Of a DNA stretch of 64,000 bases, positions 17,743 through 25,702 are shown one piece after another. The DNA is from an uncultured Streptomyces sp. GTDB taxonomy: Bacteria; Actinomycetota; Actinomycetes; Streptomycetales; Streptomycetaceae. Each line of letters begins with the position of its first letter. The stretch's first letter is position 1. The stretch is taken from the NCBI RefSeq assembly GCF_947488945.1, contig NZ_CANLBS010000007.1:310001-374000 (forward strand), given 5' to 3'. The notes beneath the pieces were generated by a model. The model saw nothing but the letters and a program-made list of their open reading frames with translations. It made no database searches and had not been told where the DNA came from. The position numbers and the translations under genes were made by a program.

Positions 17743-18215
17743 GCCGCGCCCGCTTCGCCTTCGCCGCGCACCCTGACGCCATCGCCGACCTGCGGGAACT
17801 CCCCTCTGAGATACGCGATTTGGCCTTGCTGGAGCTGCAGAACCTGGTGCACGGAAGCGACGACTGCTTGCCGTTGAAGGGCCACCTCGCCGGCTTCCAC
17901 AAGGTGTACGTCGACCCGGAGGTCTCTTACCGGCTGGTCATCCAGTTCCGCCAAGCGCCACCGACCTCGACCCACAAGCGCGAGATCTACCTCGTGGCGG
18001 CTGGCAGCCGGAAGGACTACGCGGTCTACCGCGCGGCCCACCTACGGACCGAGCCCCAGCAAGGGATCGGCCCGGACTCCGCCACGGAGGCCCGCGTGCA
18101 GGCCGCCCGGTCTCGCTCGACGCTCACCACCGAACGGCCGGCAACGGGCCGCGCGGCTGCCCCGTCACCAGCGCCGCCCTCGGCCACTGCTTCTCGAAAG
18201 GTCGCCCAGCGATGA
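17739..18215 (+). CDS. RelE/ParE-fold toxin-like protein with conserved C-terminal tail
   Basis: 158 aa. Residues 1-110 read as a RelE/ParE-superfamily domain: an N-terminal strand, helix with L-R-E-L-P-x-E-I-R-D, K-G-H-L-A-G-F-H-K-V-Y strand, Y-R-L-V-I-Q-F strand, then R-E-I-Y-L-V-A-A-G-x-R-K and a Y-x-x-A-x-x-R helix. RelE-type toxins cleave ribosome-bound mRNA; ParE types target gyrase. After it comes an added tail: heptad A-A-R-S-R-S-T and 30 Pro/Ala-rich residues. Normal RelE proteins stop near 90 aa, so the extension is unusual. No classic antitoxin gene is adjacent. Confidence 0.7.
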   Translation: MSRARFAFAAHPDAIADLRELPSEIRDLALLELQNLVHGSDDCLPLKGHLAGFHKVYVDPEVSYRLVIQFRQAPPTSTHKREIYLVAAGSRKDYAVYRAAHLRTEPQQGIGPDSATEARVQAARSRSTLTTERPATGRAAAPSPAPPSATASRKVAQR

Positions 18216-18877
18216 CCAACGACCGTACTGCGCTCACCCGTTCAGAGCTGGCGGATCTCCTCACCGAGGCCGCTCAGAACGTCGGCGGCATCCCTGCCGC
18301 CGAGTACCCGACGGCCGCCGCCCGCTCCTACCTGCATCCCGTCTTGGGTCCGCTGGCCGCTGGGCCCCGCGTGATCACCGAGCTGAACGACCGGTTCGAG
18401 GGCTTCGTGGCCAGCGAGCCCCGCCCTGCTGGTTCGGCGGGCCTGTTCGCTCTGGCCTCCTACGCCTCTGCGCTGGGGTGGCTCACCGAGTCGTTCGCCG
18501 AGCTGACCTCCTCGGTCGACGAGATCTGTACCCGCGTGGGCATCCCCACGGAGCCACGCGCCCCGATCGTCGCCGCGCCCGGTGGTACTGAGCGGGACGA
18601 CGAGTTCGACTTCGCCTTCAACGCGCTTGAGTTGGAGGCGGTCCGCAACGCAGCCGAGGCCGCCGGCCTCGCGCCGGACGACTACGTCGAGGTTCTCTCC
18701 CAGTCGCTGCTCGCCGCCGCCCGGATCACCGACGCCTGCTTGGAGATCTCCACTGGCCTGCTCGATGACGCCGATCTCCTCAGCGAAGTGAGCGACCGCC
18801 CTCGGCTCGACAACGATCCCGGGAGCCTGCCCGCTCTGGTCCGCTCCCTGCTCGCCCGGATGGAGACGACGGAGTGA
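18212..18877 (+). CDS. Helical hypothetical protein, no tail
   Basis: 221 aa, acidic and largely helical (L-L-x-E-A and A-A-R-I-T-D-A-C type heptads). No tail: it ends A-R-M-E-T-T-E. It overlaps the RelE-like gene upstream (ATGA) and the next gene downstream (GTGA). Position and acidic character would fit an immunity protein or export chaperone for the tailed RelE-like protein, but no family is recognised. Confidence 0.68.
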   Translation: MTNDRTALTRSELADLLTEAAQNVGGIPAAEYPTAAARSYLHPVLGPLAAGPRVITELNDRFEGFVASEPRPAGSAGLFALASYASALGWLTESFAELTSSVDEICTRVGIPTEPRAPIVAAPGGTERDDEFDFAFNALELEAVRNAAEAAGLAPDDYVEVLSQSLLAAARITDACLEISTGLLDDADLLSEVSDRPRLDNDPGSLPALVRSLLARMETTE

Positions 18878-19701
18878 ACCCGTACGACGCAGACACACAC
18901 CCTGGGCCTTATCTCGTCGTCGAAGTGCTCGGTGTCGGGGATGTCAGCGTGCACGCCCTCGCACATGGTCCGGAGGGGCCGCTGCACCAGGCCGCTGCAC
19001 GCGTCATCGAAGCCGCAGCGGCGCTGGACGAACGACACGAGAGCGTACTCAACGCGGTCCAGCGCGCTCAGCGCCTACTCGAAGGCACTGGTCGCGGTGA
19101 AGTCGGCCAAGCCCAGGTCTCGTACGCGCTGCTGCGGACAGCTCTCCCGGATCTCGGAGACGGCCTGGCCCAGCAGGACCGGGCATACAGCCAGCTCGTC
19201 GAGTCCCTGTCCGCCTACCGCCAGCTTCTTTCCTCGCCCGAGCCTGCTCAACACGCGAGCAACAAGAGCCACGGGCCGGGCCAGAAGACGAGGCCCCACC
19301 GGGACGACGACTGGGCCGTCGCCGGGGAGCGCGGGCTGGTAGCCCTCGAAGCGGTTGCGGCCGGAGGTGTTCGCTTTCGCCGCAACGCGATCGGCGAGGA
19401 CCCGTACATCTCGCGGGAGAAGGCCCAGTGGCAGGACCCGGCTGTCTTCCCACAGACCGTGCAGCGGCTGGTCGCCGACGGGCTACTGCATCAGGACATC
19501 ACCGAGAACGTGTACCGGCCCGGCCAGCTCCTCTCGCTCACTGCGCAGGGGGAAGCCGCCCTGCGTGATGGTCGTGCGACGGCCTCCCGGGTGTCCGCCG
19601 CCCTCGGCCGCACCACCACGCGGACCACGTCAGGCGCGCTCTCCGGCCCGGCCGCCGTGCCCGTCGCCAGGACCTCCCTCGCAACCCCCCGCTCACGCTG
19701 A
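18874..19701 (+). CDS. Winged-helix-containing accessory protein with conserved C-terminal tail
   Basis: 275 aa. The N-terminal half is helical (about 25-120). The C-terminal half (about 145-235) looks like a winged helix: V-Q-R-L-V-A-D-G-L-L recognition-helix region, then L-T-A-Q-G-E wing, as in MarR/HxlR proteins. Tail: heptad A-A-L-G-R-T-T with 27 residues after it, ending T-P-R-S-R. GTG 18874 overlaps the previous stop. Likely DNA-binding; target unknown. Confidence 0.68.
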   Translation: MNPYDADTHPGPYLVVEVLGVGDVSVHALAHGPEGPLHQAAARVIEAAAALDERHESVLNAVQRAQRLLEGTGRGEVGQAQVSYALLRTALPDLGDGLAQQDRAYSQLVESLSAYRQLLSSPEPAQHASNKSHGPGQKTRPHRDDDWAVAGERGLVALEAVAAGGVRFRRNAIGEDPYISREKAQWQDPAVFPQTVQRLVADGLLHQDITENVYRPGQLLSLTAQGEAALRDGRATASRVSAALGRTTTRTTSGALSGPAAVPVARTSLATPRSR

Positions 19702-19725
19702 CCTCATCCCGATAAGGACCCCACC

Positions 19726-20538
19726 ATGGCTACGCCCGGCCTGCCTCCCACCTTCTCCATCGCTTCCATCGACGCCCAGCGCGTCGATGAGGCTCTCGCC
19801 CGGATCGGGCCCAAGTGGACCACCTGGGCCGCGATGACCCTGGCCCAGGTGAAGGGCCCCGTGCGCGTCCGCGACGTTGCTGCGCAGCTCCCCTTCGTCA
19901 GTGAGCAGTTCGTCGGCAAACGGCTGGCCACGATGCACGCTGACGGACTGGTGATCCGGGATGACGACCGGCAGGGTGCGCCGTACCGGCTCAGCGCGCT
20001 CGGCACGTCTCTGGCCCCCGTCCTCCGCACGGTCTCGGACTGGTCCCGCACCCACCTGTCACAAGTACCGATGGCCGAAGCCGAGCGTGTCGAGGACGCG
20101 CTGCGCCGCCTGCATCTTCGGCACTCAACTGCCGTGATTCACATCGCCGAGTCGGCCGGTCTGGACTACGGCCTCGCACGGCAGCGACTTGTCCGGCTCC
20201 AGGCCGATGGCCTGGTCACGCGGACGGGCTCCCGGCACGGAGACCCGTACGTGCTCACCGATGCCGGCCAGGCGTTGGGGGCCGTCTACGCGAGTGTCGA
20301 GCACTGGAGTCAGCCCTTCGCGCTGCGAGATGGAACAGCGGCACCGCGTCCGACAGCGGCAGCCACGCGCACCCACGTCGGCATTCCGCTGGGGGCGGGA
20401 GCCGACAGCGCCCGGACCGCAGCGGCTCTACGACGGAGCGCCGCCGCGTCGAACGTCATGTTCAGCCACGCGCCTCAACCGGAACCGCGGGTGCCGGCGG
20501 CCGTGACAGCTCAGTCGGCACCGGGCCGGGGCCGGTGA
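19726..20538 (+). CDS. Tandem winged-helix (HxlR/MarR-like) protein with conserved C-terminal tail
   Basis: 270 aa. Two consecutive winged-helix units: about 15-105 (I-G-P-K-W-T-T-W start, F-V-G-K-R-L-A-x-M-x-A-D-G-L-V, then Y-R-L-S-A-L-G) and about 110-200 (Y-G-L-A-R-Q-R-L-V-R-L-Q-A-D-G-L-V, then Y-V-L-T-D-A-G-Q). The first resembles HxlR regulators. A fused pair could bind a two-part site as a monomer. Tail: heptad A-A-L-R-R-S-A with 31 residues after it, ending G-R-G-R. ATG 19726; 24-bp gap to the previous gene. Confidence 0.74.
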   Translation: MATPGLPPTFSIASIDAQRVDEALARIGPKWTTWAAMTLAQVKGPVRVRDVAAQLPFVSEQFVGKRLATMHADGLVIRDDDRQGAPYRLSALGTSLAPVLRTVSDWSRTHLSQVPMAEAERVEDALRRLHLRHSTAVIHIAESAGLDYGLARQRLVRLQADGLVTRTGSRHGDPYVLTDAGQALGAVYASVEHWSQPFALRDGTAAPRPTAAATRTHVGIPLGAGADSARTAAALRRSAAASNVMFSHAPQPEPRVPAAVTAQSAPGRGR

Positions 20539-20653
20539 CGGGGGTGAGTACTAGAGGCCACTCGCCGCCACTACGGCATCCGCGTGCGCTCCGGCGGCTC
20601 CCGCCGCTGCGTGCGCGGATCCGTTCTCCTCCTTCGCTTCCGGAGACTCGGCC

Positions 20654-21604
20654 ATGTACGCCCCTGATGACCCGACCCGGTACCAAGAGGTACTGGTCCG
20701 CCCCATGTATCTGGCTGGTTCCAACGGGACCGGCGAGGCTGGCTTCGCGCCCGTCGCCCACTGGCCCCATCAGTACCTCGATGAGGGCCCCTGCCAGCTC
20801 CTCGTGACCTCTCCCGACCAACGGATTCGGATCGGCTGGTTCGGCGACGACTTCGAACTGTGGAAGATCAGCGCATCCGAGGACGCCTTCGCGGCGCCTC
20901 GCTGGACGGCGACGTTCAACCACGTCACCCCGGCCGAGATGGTCGCCGGCCTCACCGCCGCACTGCTCCAGGACTACGACGAAGCCATCGCCTCCGACAC
21001 CCCCGGCCGCTTCTTGACAGGGCCAACCGTCCCCTGGAGGGACACCGTCCGGCCGCTGACCGATGCCGGCTGGGCCCTTGACGGAGGTACTGAACTCGGC
21101 ACCGTCGAGATCATCGCTCCTGACGACCAAGTGGGCATCCTTATCGATCGGCGGGGCTACGGCTCCGACCGCACGACCGTCGAGCTGTGGGCTGGCCCGC
21201 CGGGCTGGGGCACTCGTGCCGAAGCGACGTTCACGGCCCGCACCCCGTCCCACTTGATCGCCGCAACCGCCGCTGTGATGGCGAAGTCGACCCCGGTGGT
21301 CCGTGAACGCCACCAAGTCGACCGGCGTATGCAGCACCTGGTCACGATGACCCCTGTCGCTTCGGCCACGCCGATCGCCGAGGCTCAGGTTTCGCGCGCT
21401 CCGACTCCGCTGGACGTACGCCGCACCGCGGTCACCCAGGCCGTACACCGTGCCGCGCGGGCACCACGCACAGCAGCCGACCTACGGGTGATGGCCGCGC
21501 AGAGCCGCTCCACGGGTGCGGCGCAGAAACGGACGGGTCACCCCGCCCCCGCGACCTCTGCCCGGCTGCCGACCAGCTCGCCGGCGCCCCGGCGCGGACG
21601 CTGA
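20654..21604 (+). CDS. DUF317-domain protein with conserved C-terminal tail
   Basis: 316 aa. Two DUF317 copies: residues about 15-105 (R-I-R-I-G-W-F, then F-x-H-x-T-P-A-E-M-V-A-G-L) and about 125-205 (D-A-G-W, V-E-L-W-A-G-P-P, F-T-A-R-T-P-S-H-L-I). DUF317 is nearly confined to Streptomyces and its mobile elements; its role is unknown. Tail: heptad A-A-Q-S-R-S-T with 29 residues after it, ending R-R-G-R. Preceded by a 115-bp gap that may hold a promoter. Confidence 0.8.
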   Translation: MYAPDDPTRYQEVLVRPMYLAGSNGTGEAGFAPVAHWPHQYLDEGPCQLLVTSPDQRIRIGWFGDDFELWKISASEDAFAAPRWTATFNHVTPAEMVAGLTAALLQDYDEAIASDTPGRFLTGPTVPWRDTVRPLTDAGWALDGGTELGTVEIIAPDDQVGILIDRRGYGSDRTTVELWAGPPGWGTRAEATFTARTPSHLIAATAAVMAKSTPVVRERHQVDRRMQHLVTMTPVASATPIAEAQVSRAPTPLDVRRTAVTQAVHRAARAPRTAADLRVMAAQSRSTGAAQKRTGHPAPATSARLPTSSPAPRRGR

Positions 21605-21661
21605 CTCCCGCCCCAGGCCGCACTCCACCCTCGACCGTCCCTGCCCAACAGGAGTTCCACC

Positions 21662-22147
21662 ATGCCCACCACCACGCTCGACCAGGCCACGTCCATGATC
21701 GAGAACGCTTGGGGTCAGCCGCTCAAAGTTCTTGAGGGCCTAGCGGATCGCTGCCCCAACGAGGACCCTCTCCTGAGCTGCGCCATCCAGACCCGAACGG
21801 CTCTGGCCATGACGGACAAGGCGGTAACCGTCCACCAAGACCGTCTGCACGCCCTGTCCCGGCATGGGTACGTACCGGACTTCTACGAACTCGACCGGAT
21901 CACCGAAACGGCGGTCAAGCTCCGCGTCGCCCACGCGGAGAGCCGTGCGTACCTCCAGGCGATCCGGCGCGTGGTGGAGGCTCGGGAGGCCGCCGCACCC
22001 GAGGTTGAGGCACCGGCGGTTCGGCTGGCTCAGGCCGCTGTCGCCCGCTCCGGGAAGACGCGGCACGTCCCGGGGGCCGCGCCCGAACCGTCCTCTCCGG
22101 CGGCTGTCGTAGGGCCGTCAGCGCCCACAACGGGGCCCCGACGTTGA
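21662..22147 (+). CDS. Small helical protein with conserved C-terminal tail
   Basis: 161 aa. The first 105 residues are helical, with a central Y-V-P-D-F-Y-E-L motif. Tail: heptad A-A-V-A-R-S-G with 30 residues after it, ending G-P-R-R. It is the last tailed accessory gene; a convergent gene ends 4 bp away. ATG 21662 follows an AGGAG site. Family unknown. Confidence 0.7.
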   Translation: MPTTTLDQATSMIENAWGQPLKVLEGLADRCPNEDPLLSCAIQTRTALAMTDKAVTVHQDRLHALSRHGYVPDFYELDRITETAVKLRVAHAESRAYLQAIRRVVEAREAAAPEVEAPAVRLAQAAVARSGKTRHVPGAAPEPSSPAAVVGPSAPTTGPRR

Positions 22148-22151
22148 AGGC

Positions 22152-22415
22152 TTAGCTCCGATTCTCGTCGCGGTGTCCCTCTTCGGCCCGGGGGCCCACC
22201 GCGCGAGCCAGCTCCTCCACCGTCAGCTCCACGCGCCGGCCTTCGGCGACCCGGCGCTCCACCGTCTCCTCGTCCGGCCACCGGTCGGGCTGTGTGCCGA
22301 CTCCCCACTGGCCGTCAGCGACCATCGCGATGTCGCCCACGGTCCAGGGCCCTCCGGCGGCGCGGATCTTGCGTTCCAGTCCGGCACCGTCCCAGTGTCT
22401 GCTCGCCTCGGCCAT
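22152..22415 (-). CDS. Small hypothetical protein, convergent to the accessory operon
   Basis: 87 aa, acidic, helical, with D-I-A-M-V-A-D and V-E-L-T-V-E-E-L-A-R motifs. The ATG (22415) has AAGGGGAGCAGGGG directly upstream. It is the first minus-strand gene after the accessory block and faces the upstream intergenic region. No family recognised; alternative reading as a shadow is less likely because of the good ribosome site and balanced composition. Confidence 0.55.
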   Translation of the reverse strand: MAEASRHWDGAGLERKIRAAGGPWTVGDIAMVADGQWGVGTQPDRWPDEETVERRVAEGRRVELTVEELARAVGPRAEEGHRDENRS

Positions 22416-22634
22416 CCCCTGCTCCCCTTCACCGACGTGCGGTCCCTCACCGCAACCCAGGTACGACAACCGCGGTCGCAGATCCATTCCCGTCCCGCCG
22501 ACCGCTCGCTGGTGGTCTCCAGTTCGCCCACGGCAGACGGCATCCCCCGGGGAAACGACTACGCACTTCGGCATGCCGCATGCCAACGTACGGGTATAGG
22601 GAAAACCGCAGGTCAACGAAGGGATCGTCCAACT
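22416..22634. promoter_or_regulatory. Divergent intergenic region with palindrome
   Basis: Non-coding gap between the minus-strand 87-aa gene and the plus-strand DUF317-like gene. It holds a 10-bp palindrome CGGCATGCCG near 22568 followed by GGGTATAGGG (a TATAGG-like -10 candidate for the plus strand). Probably two promoters with an operator; not proven. Confidence 0.35.
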
Positions 22635-22982
22635 GTGAACGCCTCTGCCACCCTCCTGCCCGGCGTCGTCCGCCCCGCCGTGGAAGACCGCCACTGGCTC
22701 TCCTCCGACCACTGCGCCGCTCCGGTGCTCGACCTCTTGGACGCTCTCGGCTGGACGATCGCCGAGACCCCGGAGGCCAACATTCACGTGACCAGCCCGG
22801 AAGGCGGCGTCTACGTCGGCTGGCTTCCCGAAGACCCCTCCGCCTGGGCGCGCGAGATCGTCTGGCGCGTCCAGGTGCTGCCCGCCGACGGCGAGGTATG
22901 GGTCCAGGAGTTCGGCGTCCACACCCCGTCCGAGACCGTCGCCGGATTCCTCGCCGCCCTCGTCACCCACTCCTCGCGCTGA
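22635..22982 (+). CDS. Single DUF317-domain protein
   Basis: 115 aa, GTG start. One DUF317-like unit: L-D-A-L-G-W, G-V-Y-V-G-W-L-P-E strand, V-W-R-V-Q strand, and H-T-P-S-E-T-V-A-G-F-L-A-A-L helix, which parallels both halves of the protein at 20654. No C-terminal tail, so here the domain exists in an undelivered form. A strong hairpin follows. Confidence 0.72.
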   Translation: MNASATLLPGVVRPAVEDRHWLSSDHCAAPVLDLLDALGWTIAETPEANIHVTSPEGGVYVGWLPEDPSAWAREIVWRVQVLPADGEVWVQEFGVHTPSETVAGFLAALVTHSSR

Positions 22983-22994
22983 CCGCCGGACTAC

Positions 22995-23022
22995 GGGGGC
23001 GGGCCGACTACGGCCCGCCCCC
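22995..23022 (+). terminator. Strong GC hairpin
   Basis: 12-bp stem GGGGGCGGGCCG with its complement and a 4-nt loop, 12 nt after the stop of the DUF317-like gene. The stem sequence equals that of the hairpin at 3674-3704. Confidence 0.6.
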
Positions 23023-23072
23023 CGTGCACCGCGCTGGTTCCGGTCCCGCCCCCACTGCTCTCGGAGTTTCCC

Positions 23073-23285
23073 TTGCCTCGATATCTGACCGTCGGCCAAC
23101 TGCTCCGCCAGCTCCAGGAACTCGACCCCAACCTGCCTGTCCGTCTCGCCATCAACCCCGACTTCCCCTTCGCCCACTTCGTCGGAGCCGAAGTCGTCGT
23201 CCGCGACGGCAAGGCGTACATCGCCGACGACGGTCAGGAGGACTACCTCCCGGTGGGGGCGCGCGATGCCCTCACCTGGGCTTGA
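23073..23285 (+). CDS. Small hypothetical protein
   Basis: 70 aa from a TTG start with TCGGAG about 8 nt upstream. Begins P-R-Y-L-T-V-G-Q-L-L-R-Q-L-Q-E-L-D-P, a pattern seen in short phage and plasmid proteins of actinobacteria, then acidic strands. Function unknown. Its 3' end overlaps the longest possible form of the next gene. Confidence 0.6.
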   Translation: MPRYLTVGQLLRQLQELDPNLPVRLAINPDFPFAHFVGAEVVVRDGKAYIADDGQEDYLPVGARDALTWA

Positions 23286-23703
23286 TCGCTTCCCTACCAC
23301 CACGGAGGCTTCCATCTCGTCCCTCTCGCGCCCCGCGCCTCGTCTCGCGCTGCACGATGTCGCCGTGCGCCCAATGCCGCACGGCGTGCACAGCGCGCTT
23401 CTCCAGCGCATCTCCGCCCGCGCCGACGGCCCCCTCGGCATCACCTGGCTCGCTACCGAGCCCTCTCAACTTCCCCTCGGGCGGATCCGGCTGCGCTGGG
23501 ATCCCGCCTCGCGCAGCGGCTGGGACGTCACGGCGTACCTGGGGCTGACCACGGCCGAGGTGCTCCTCGGTTCCTGGCCCGCCGCCCCGGACGACTGGCC
23601 GCGCCTGGTCCGTCCGACCCTGTACGAGGTGACCGGCCTGTGTGCCGCCCTCTCTTTCGCGACCGACGCCCTCGACCTCTCCAACCGGCTCTCCGGAGTC
23701 TGA
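23266..23703 (+). CDS. Hypothetical protein with unclear start
   Basis: Up to 145 aa; a globular beta-rich part (about 45-140) with I-T-W-L-A and R-L-R-W-D strands that loosely resembles DUF317-like folds. The ATG at 23266 lies inside the previous gene and has no ribosome site. A good CGGAGG (about 23301-23306) is followed by GCTTCCATC, that is an ATC where a start would be expected, so the true start may be ATC or a mutated ATG. A hairpin follows the stop. Confidence 0.5.
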   Translation: MPSPGLDRFPTTTEASISSLSRPAPRLALHDVAVRPMPHGVHSALLQRISARADGPLGITWLATEPSQLPLGRIRLRWDPASRSGWDVTAYLGLTTAEVLLGSWPAAPDDWPRLVRPTLYEVTGLCAALSFATDALDLSNRLSGV

Positions 23704-23717
23704 CCGAGGACCGCCGA

Positions 23718-23751
23718 AGGCCGCCCCACGCCGCTCAGGGTAGGGCGGCCT
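23718..23751 (+). terminator. Hairpin after the 23266-23703 gene
   Basis: Inverted repeat AGGCCGCCC / GGGCGGCCT with a 16-nt loop beginning 15 nt after the stop. No T-tract. Confidence 0.5.
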
Positions 23752-23823
23752 CGTCGTGCGTCCACCCGTTCGTTGCATCCGCTCGACCTGCCGAAGGGAG
23801 AACACCGTGGCCGACCACCAGAG

Positions 23824-24079
23824 GCTACGCGTCGCGTACATGATCACGGCCATCCCCGCGAGGCACACCTGGGCGCCGATCACGTCCCCGCGTCAGGCCG
23901 GTAGCCCTCGGCGACCATGCCACCCAGGCGATCGACCCGGCCACACAGATCCCGCCGTACACGGCGAGGATGCGCCCAAAGTTGTCGTCGGACTGGAAAG
24001 TGGCCACCACCCCATACGAGCCCAGCGCGGTTACGCCATCGCCGATCCAGATCCAGCCCTCGTGCTCGCGGAGAAACAG
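23824..24079 (-). pseudogene. Decayed YnfA/UPF0060-family membrane protein remnant
   Basis: Read on the minus strand, the pieces line up with the C-terminal two thirds of a YnfA-type four-helix membrane protein: [11 protein letters not shown], then G-V-V-A-T-F-Q and [11 protein letters not shown] (to about 23945), a shift of two extra bases, [10 protein letters not shown], a one-base deletion near 23895, then [22 protein letters not shown] blocks the frame upstream, and the first helix is absent. Family recognition is good; the gene is clearly dead. It fills most of the 23.7-24.2 kb gap. Confidence 0.7.
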
Positions 24080-24210
24080 TCAAGCGCTGCGGATGGGACC
24101 TTGCAACGGGGTGATCTCAGCAGCTGGCTAGCCGGGCGTTTTCGCGCACCTTCGAGGCGGTGTTGGCGGACAACAGCGCAGCGGTAGCCCCAGCGTGACA
24201 ACATCAACGC

Positions 24211-24474
24211 ATGGGCATCTTCAACTCCATCGCGCGTGGCCTCGGTAGCCTCCGCCCGCTGTCCGATGCGGAACTCGCAGACGAGCGCGAGGCCCTGCGA
24301 GAGCGTTACGTATCCGCTGGCGATATCAACGAAGCGGATAGACTGTACGACGAGCTGCACCGCTACGACGCAGAGATGACTCGCCGTGCAAACGAGGCCT
24401 ATGCCCGCGAGAACCCGAACCCACCAGAGCCAAGGCATCGCGAGCACGGGTGGTACCTGCCGAACGACGACTAA
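24211..24474 (+). CDS. Small acidic helical protein
   Basis: 87 aa: a short hydrophobic N-terminus (I-F-N-S-I-A-R-G-L), then a charged helix rich in E-R and a Pro-rich end. Similar short proteins (start M-G-I-F-N-x-I) occur widely in Streptomyces, function unknown. Ribosome site weak. Confidence 0.55.
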   Translation: MGIFNSIARGLGSLRPLSDAELADEREALRERYVSAGDINEADRLYDELHRYDAEMTRRANEAYARENPNPPEPRHREHGWYLPNDD

Positions 24475-24565
24475 GGCGGGCGTCTACAGGTGACGAGTGG
24501 GTTCATTTGCATGCAGTTCCAGCAAACCCGCCCACCGCGCAAGGTTGTTGGGCGAAAATCCCTGC

Positions 24566-25075
24566 ATGCTGGCACCGATCCCTCCTCCCCCACCGTCGCA
24601 GCGGAGCGTCATCATCAAGAGGCCCCGCAGCCTGGCCCGACGGCTCATGCAGGAGGTCGGTAGCGGGCCGCTACCCGTTCTCGCCCTGCGCATCCAGGAC
24701 CGCGCCCGCGCCACCGCCAAGGACTTCCTTCGCGAGCACAGGTACCGTGAACATCGGCTCTACGTCCTGGAGATCGCAGGACACACACCCCGCATCAAGA
24801 TCGGGTACAGCAGCGCTCCGTGGGAACGCCTCACCCGGCACATCGGGGATGCCAATCGCTGGCAACACACGCTGATCCAGGCCCATTTCTCCGACGCTCT
24901 GCCCGACAAGGCCACGGCCAAGAGCGCCGAGCAGCAGGCGCACGCGTTCATGAGCACGTTCTATGACTGCGTGCCGGGCTCTCCGGAGATGTTCGTTGGC
25001 AGTGACTTCCGCGCCGGGAAGACCTGCGTGGAGACTGCCGTGTCCTGTGCGCTATGTGGGCGGTCGGAGCAATAG
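24566..25075 (+). CDS. T5orf172/Mug113-like (GIY-YIG-related) protein
   Basis: 169 aa. After a Pro-rich basic N-terminus, residues about 65-150 match the T5orf172 domain, a relative of GIY-YIG nucleases: Y-V-L-E-I strand, I-K-I-G-Y-S-S-A-P-W-E-R-L turn and helix, and E-Q-Q-A-H-A-F-M helix. The C-terminus has a C-A-L-C pair. Such proteins are common on phages and plasmids; DNA cleavage is unproven. An in-frame ATG at 24497 exists, but 24566 fits domain spacing better. A second, disrupted T5orf172 gene lies at 54551-55273. Confidence 0.7.
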   Translation: MLAPIPPPPPSQRSVIIKRPRSLARRLMQEVGSGPLPVLALRIQDRARATAKDFLREHRYREHRLYVLEIAGHTPRIKIGYSSAPWERLTRHIGDANRWQHTLIQAHFSDALPDKATAKSAEQQAHAFMSTFYDCVPGSPEMFVGSDFRAGKTCVETAVSCALCGRSEQ

Positions 25076-25188
25076 TCAAGGTCTGTGGACCGCTGAAGTC
25101 AGGGCGCCACACTCGCAAAGGCGGCTAGGCCCGATTGCAAAGAGCCCCCATCACCGGTGACGCCCTCGGCGTTCCGTCTGGTGCTCGC

Positions 25189-25593
25189 CTACTCCAGGTA
25201 GATGCCGGCGAATACGCCGTCGAACCCGAGCGCGGTCAAGCCCGCCTCGACACTCGGGTAGGTCGTCCCGTGCGGGCCGCCGACCAGGGCATCGAAGTCG
25301 GCGCGACTGATCTCGGGCTCGAGCCACTGGTTGCCGCACCGGCACCGGACCCAGACGTTGCGCCCGTGGTTGATGAGCAGCCAGTCGCGTCGGGCACGGC
25401 AGGTGGAGCACATCACGGGGACGCCGCCGAGAGCGAGTTCGCGTGAGTGGCCGACGCAGCGAATTGCCCCGGGGCCGTCGGCCGAACGCATCCCGGCCTG
25501 GAGCTGCAGCAGGGGGTCGGTGCCAGTGGGGACGACGGGCAGGACGGGTGCCGGCTCCGTGGTGCGGGCGGTGGTTCTGAGCACGAGCGTCAT
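25189..25593 (-). CDS. Small zinc-ribbon-like protein downstream of the relaxase
   Basis: 134 aa. Central C-V-G-H, C-S-T-C and C-R-C-G motifs with W-L and W-V strands between them suggest a zinc ribbon (about 50-105). The C-terminus is helical. Start ATG 25593 preferred; ATG 25653 would place a 21-nt hairpin inside the gene. Last gene of the minus-strand relaxosome operon. Function unknown; zinc ribbons often mediate nucleic-acid or protein binding. Confidence 0.6.
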   Translation of the reverse strand: MTLVLRTTARTTEPAPVLPVVPTGTDPLLQLQAGMRSADGPGAIRCVGHSRELALGGVPVMCSTCRARRDWLLINHGRNVWVRCRCGNQWLEPEISRADFDALVGGPHGTTYPSVEAGLTALGFDGVFAGIYLE

Positions 25594-25624
25594 CTCCCGG
25601 TTGTCGGTCGTGTCTTCATCCGTA

Positions 25625-25645
25625 ACAGCCGGTGGAACCGGCTGT
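25625..25645. other. Perfect 9-bp hairpin after the relaxase gene
   Basis: ACAGCCGGT, 3-nt loop GGA, ACCGGCTGT, about 58 nt past the relaxase stop. It can be a terminator or, because short perfect hairpins next to relaxase genes often mark oriT, a transfer-origin arm. No T-tract. The sequence alone cannot decide. Confidence 0.45.
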
Positions 25646-25702
25646 CCATACATTTCGCGGCGTCCGCTCGTACGGTGGTGGTCTACGTCCGGTTCGACGT
25701 GG

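Noticed and set aside
16963..18215. Ordinary type II toxin-antitoxin pair
   Set aside because: Neither neighbour of the RelE-like gene resembles RelB, PHD, HigA or another short antitoxin; sizes are 259 and 221 aa, and the toxin has an extra tail.
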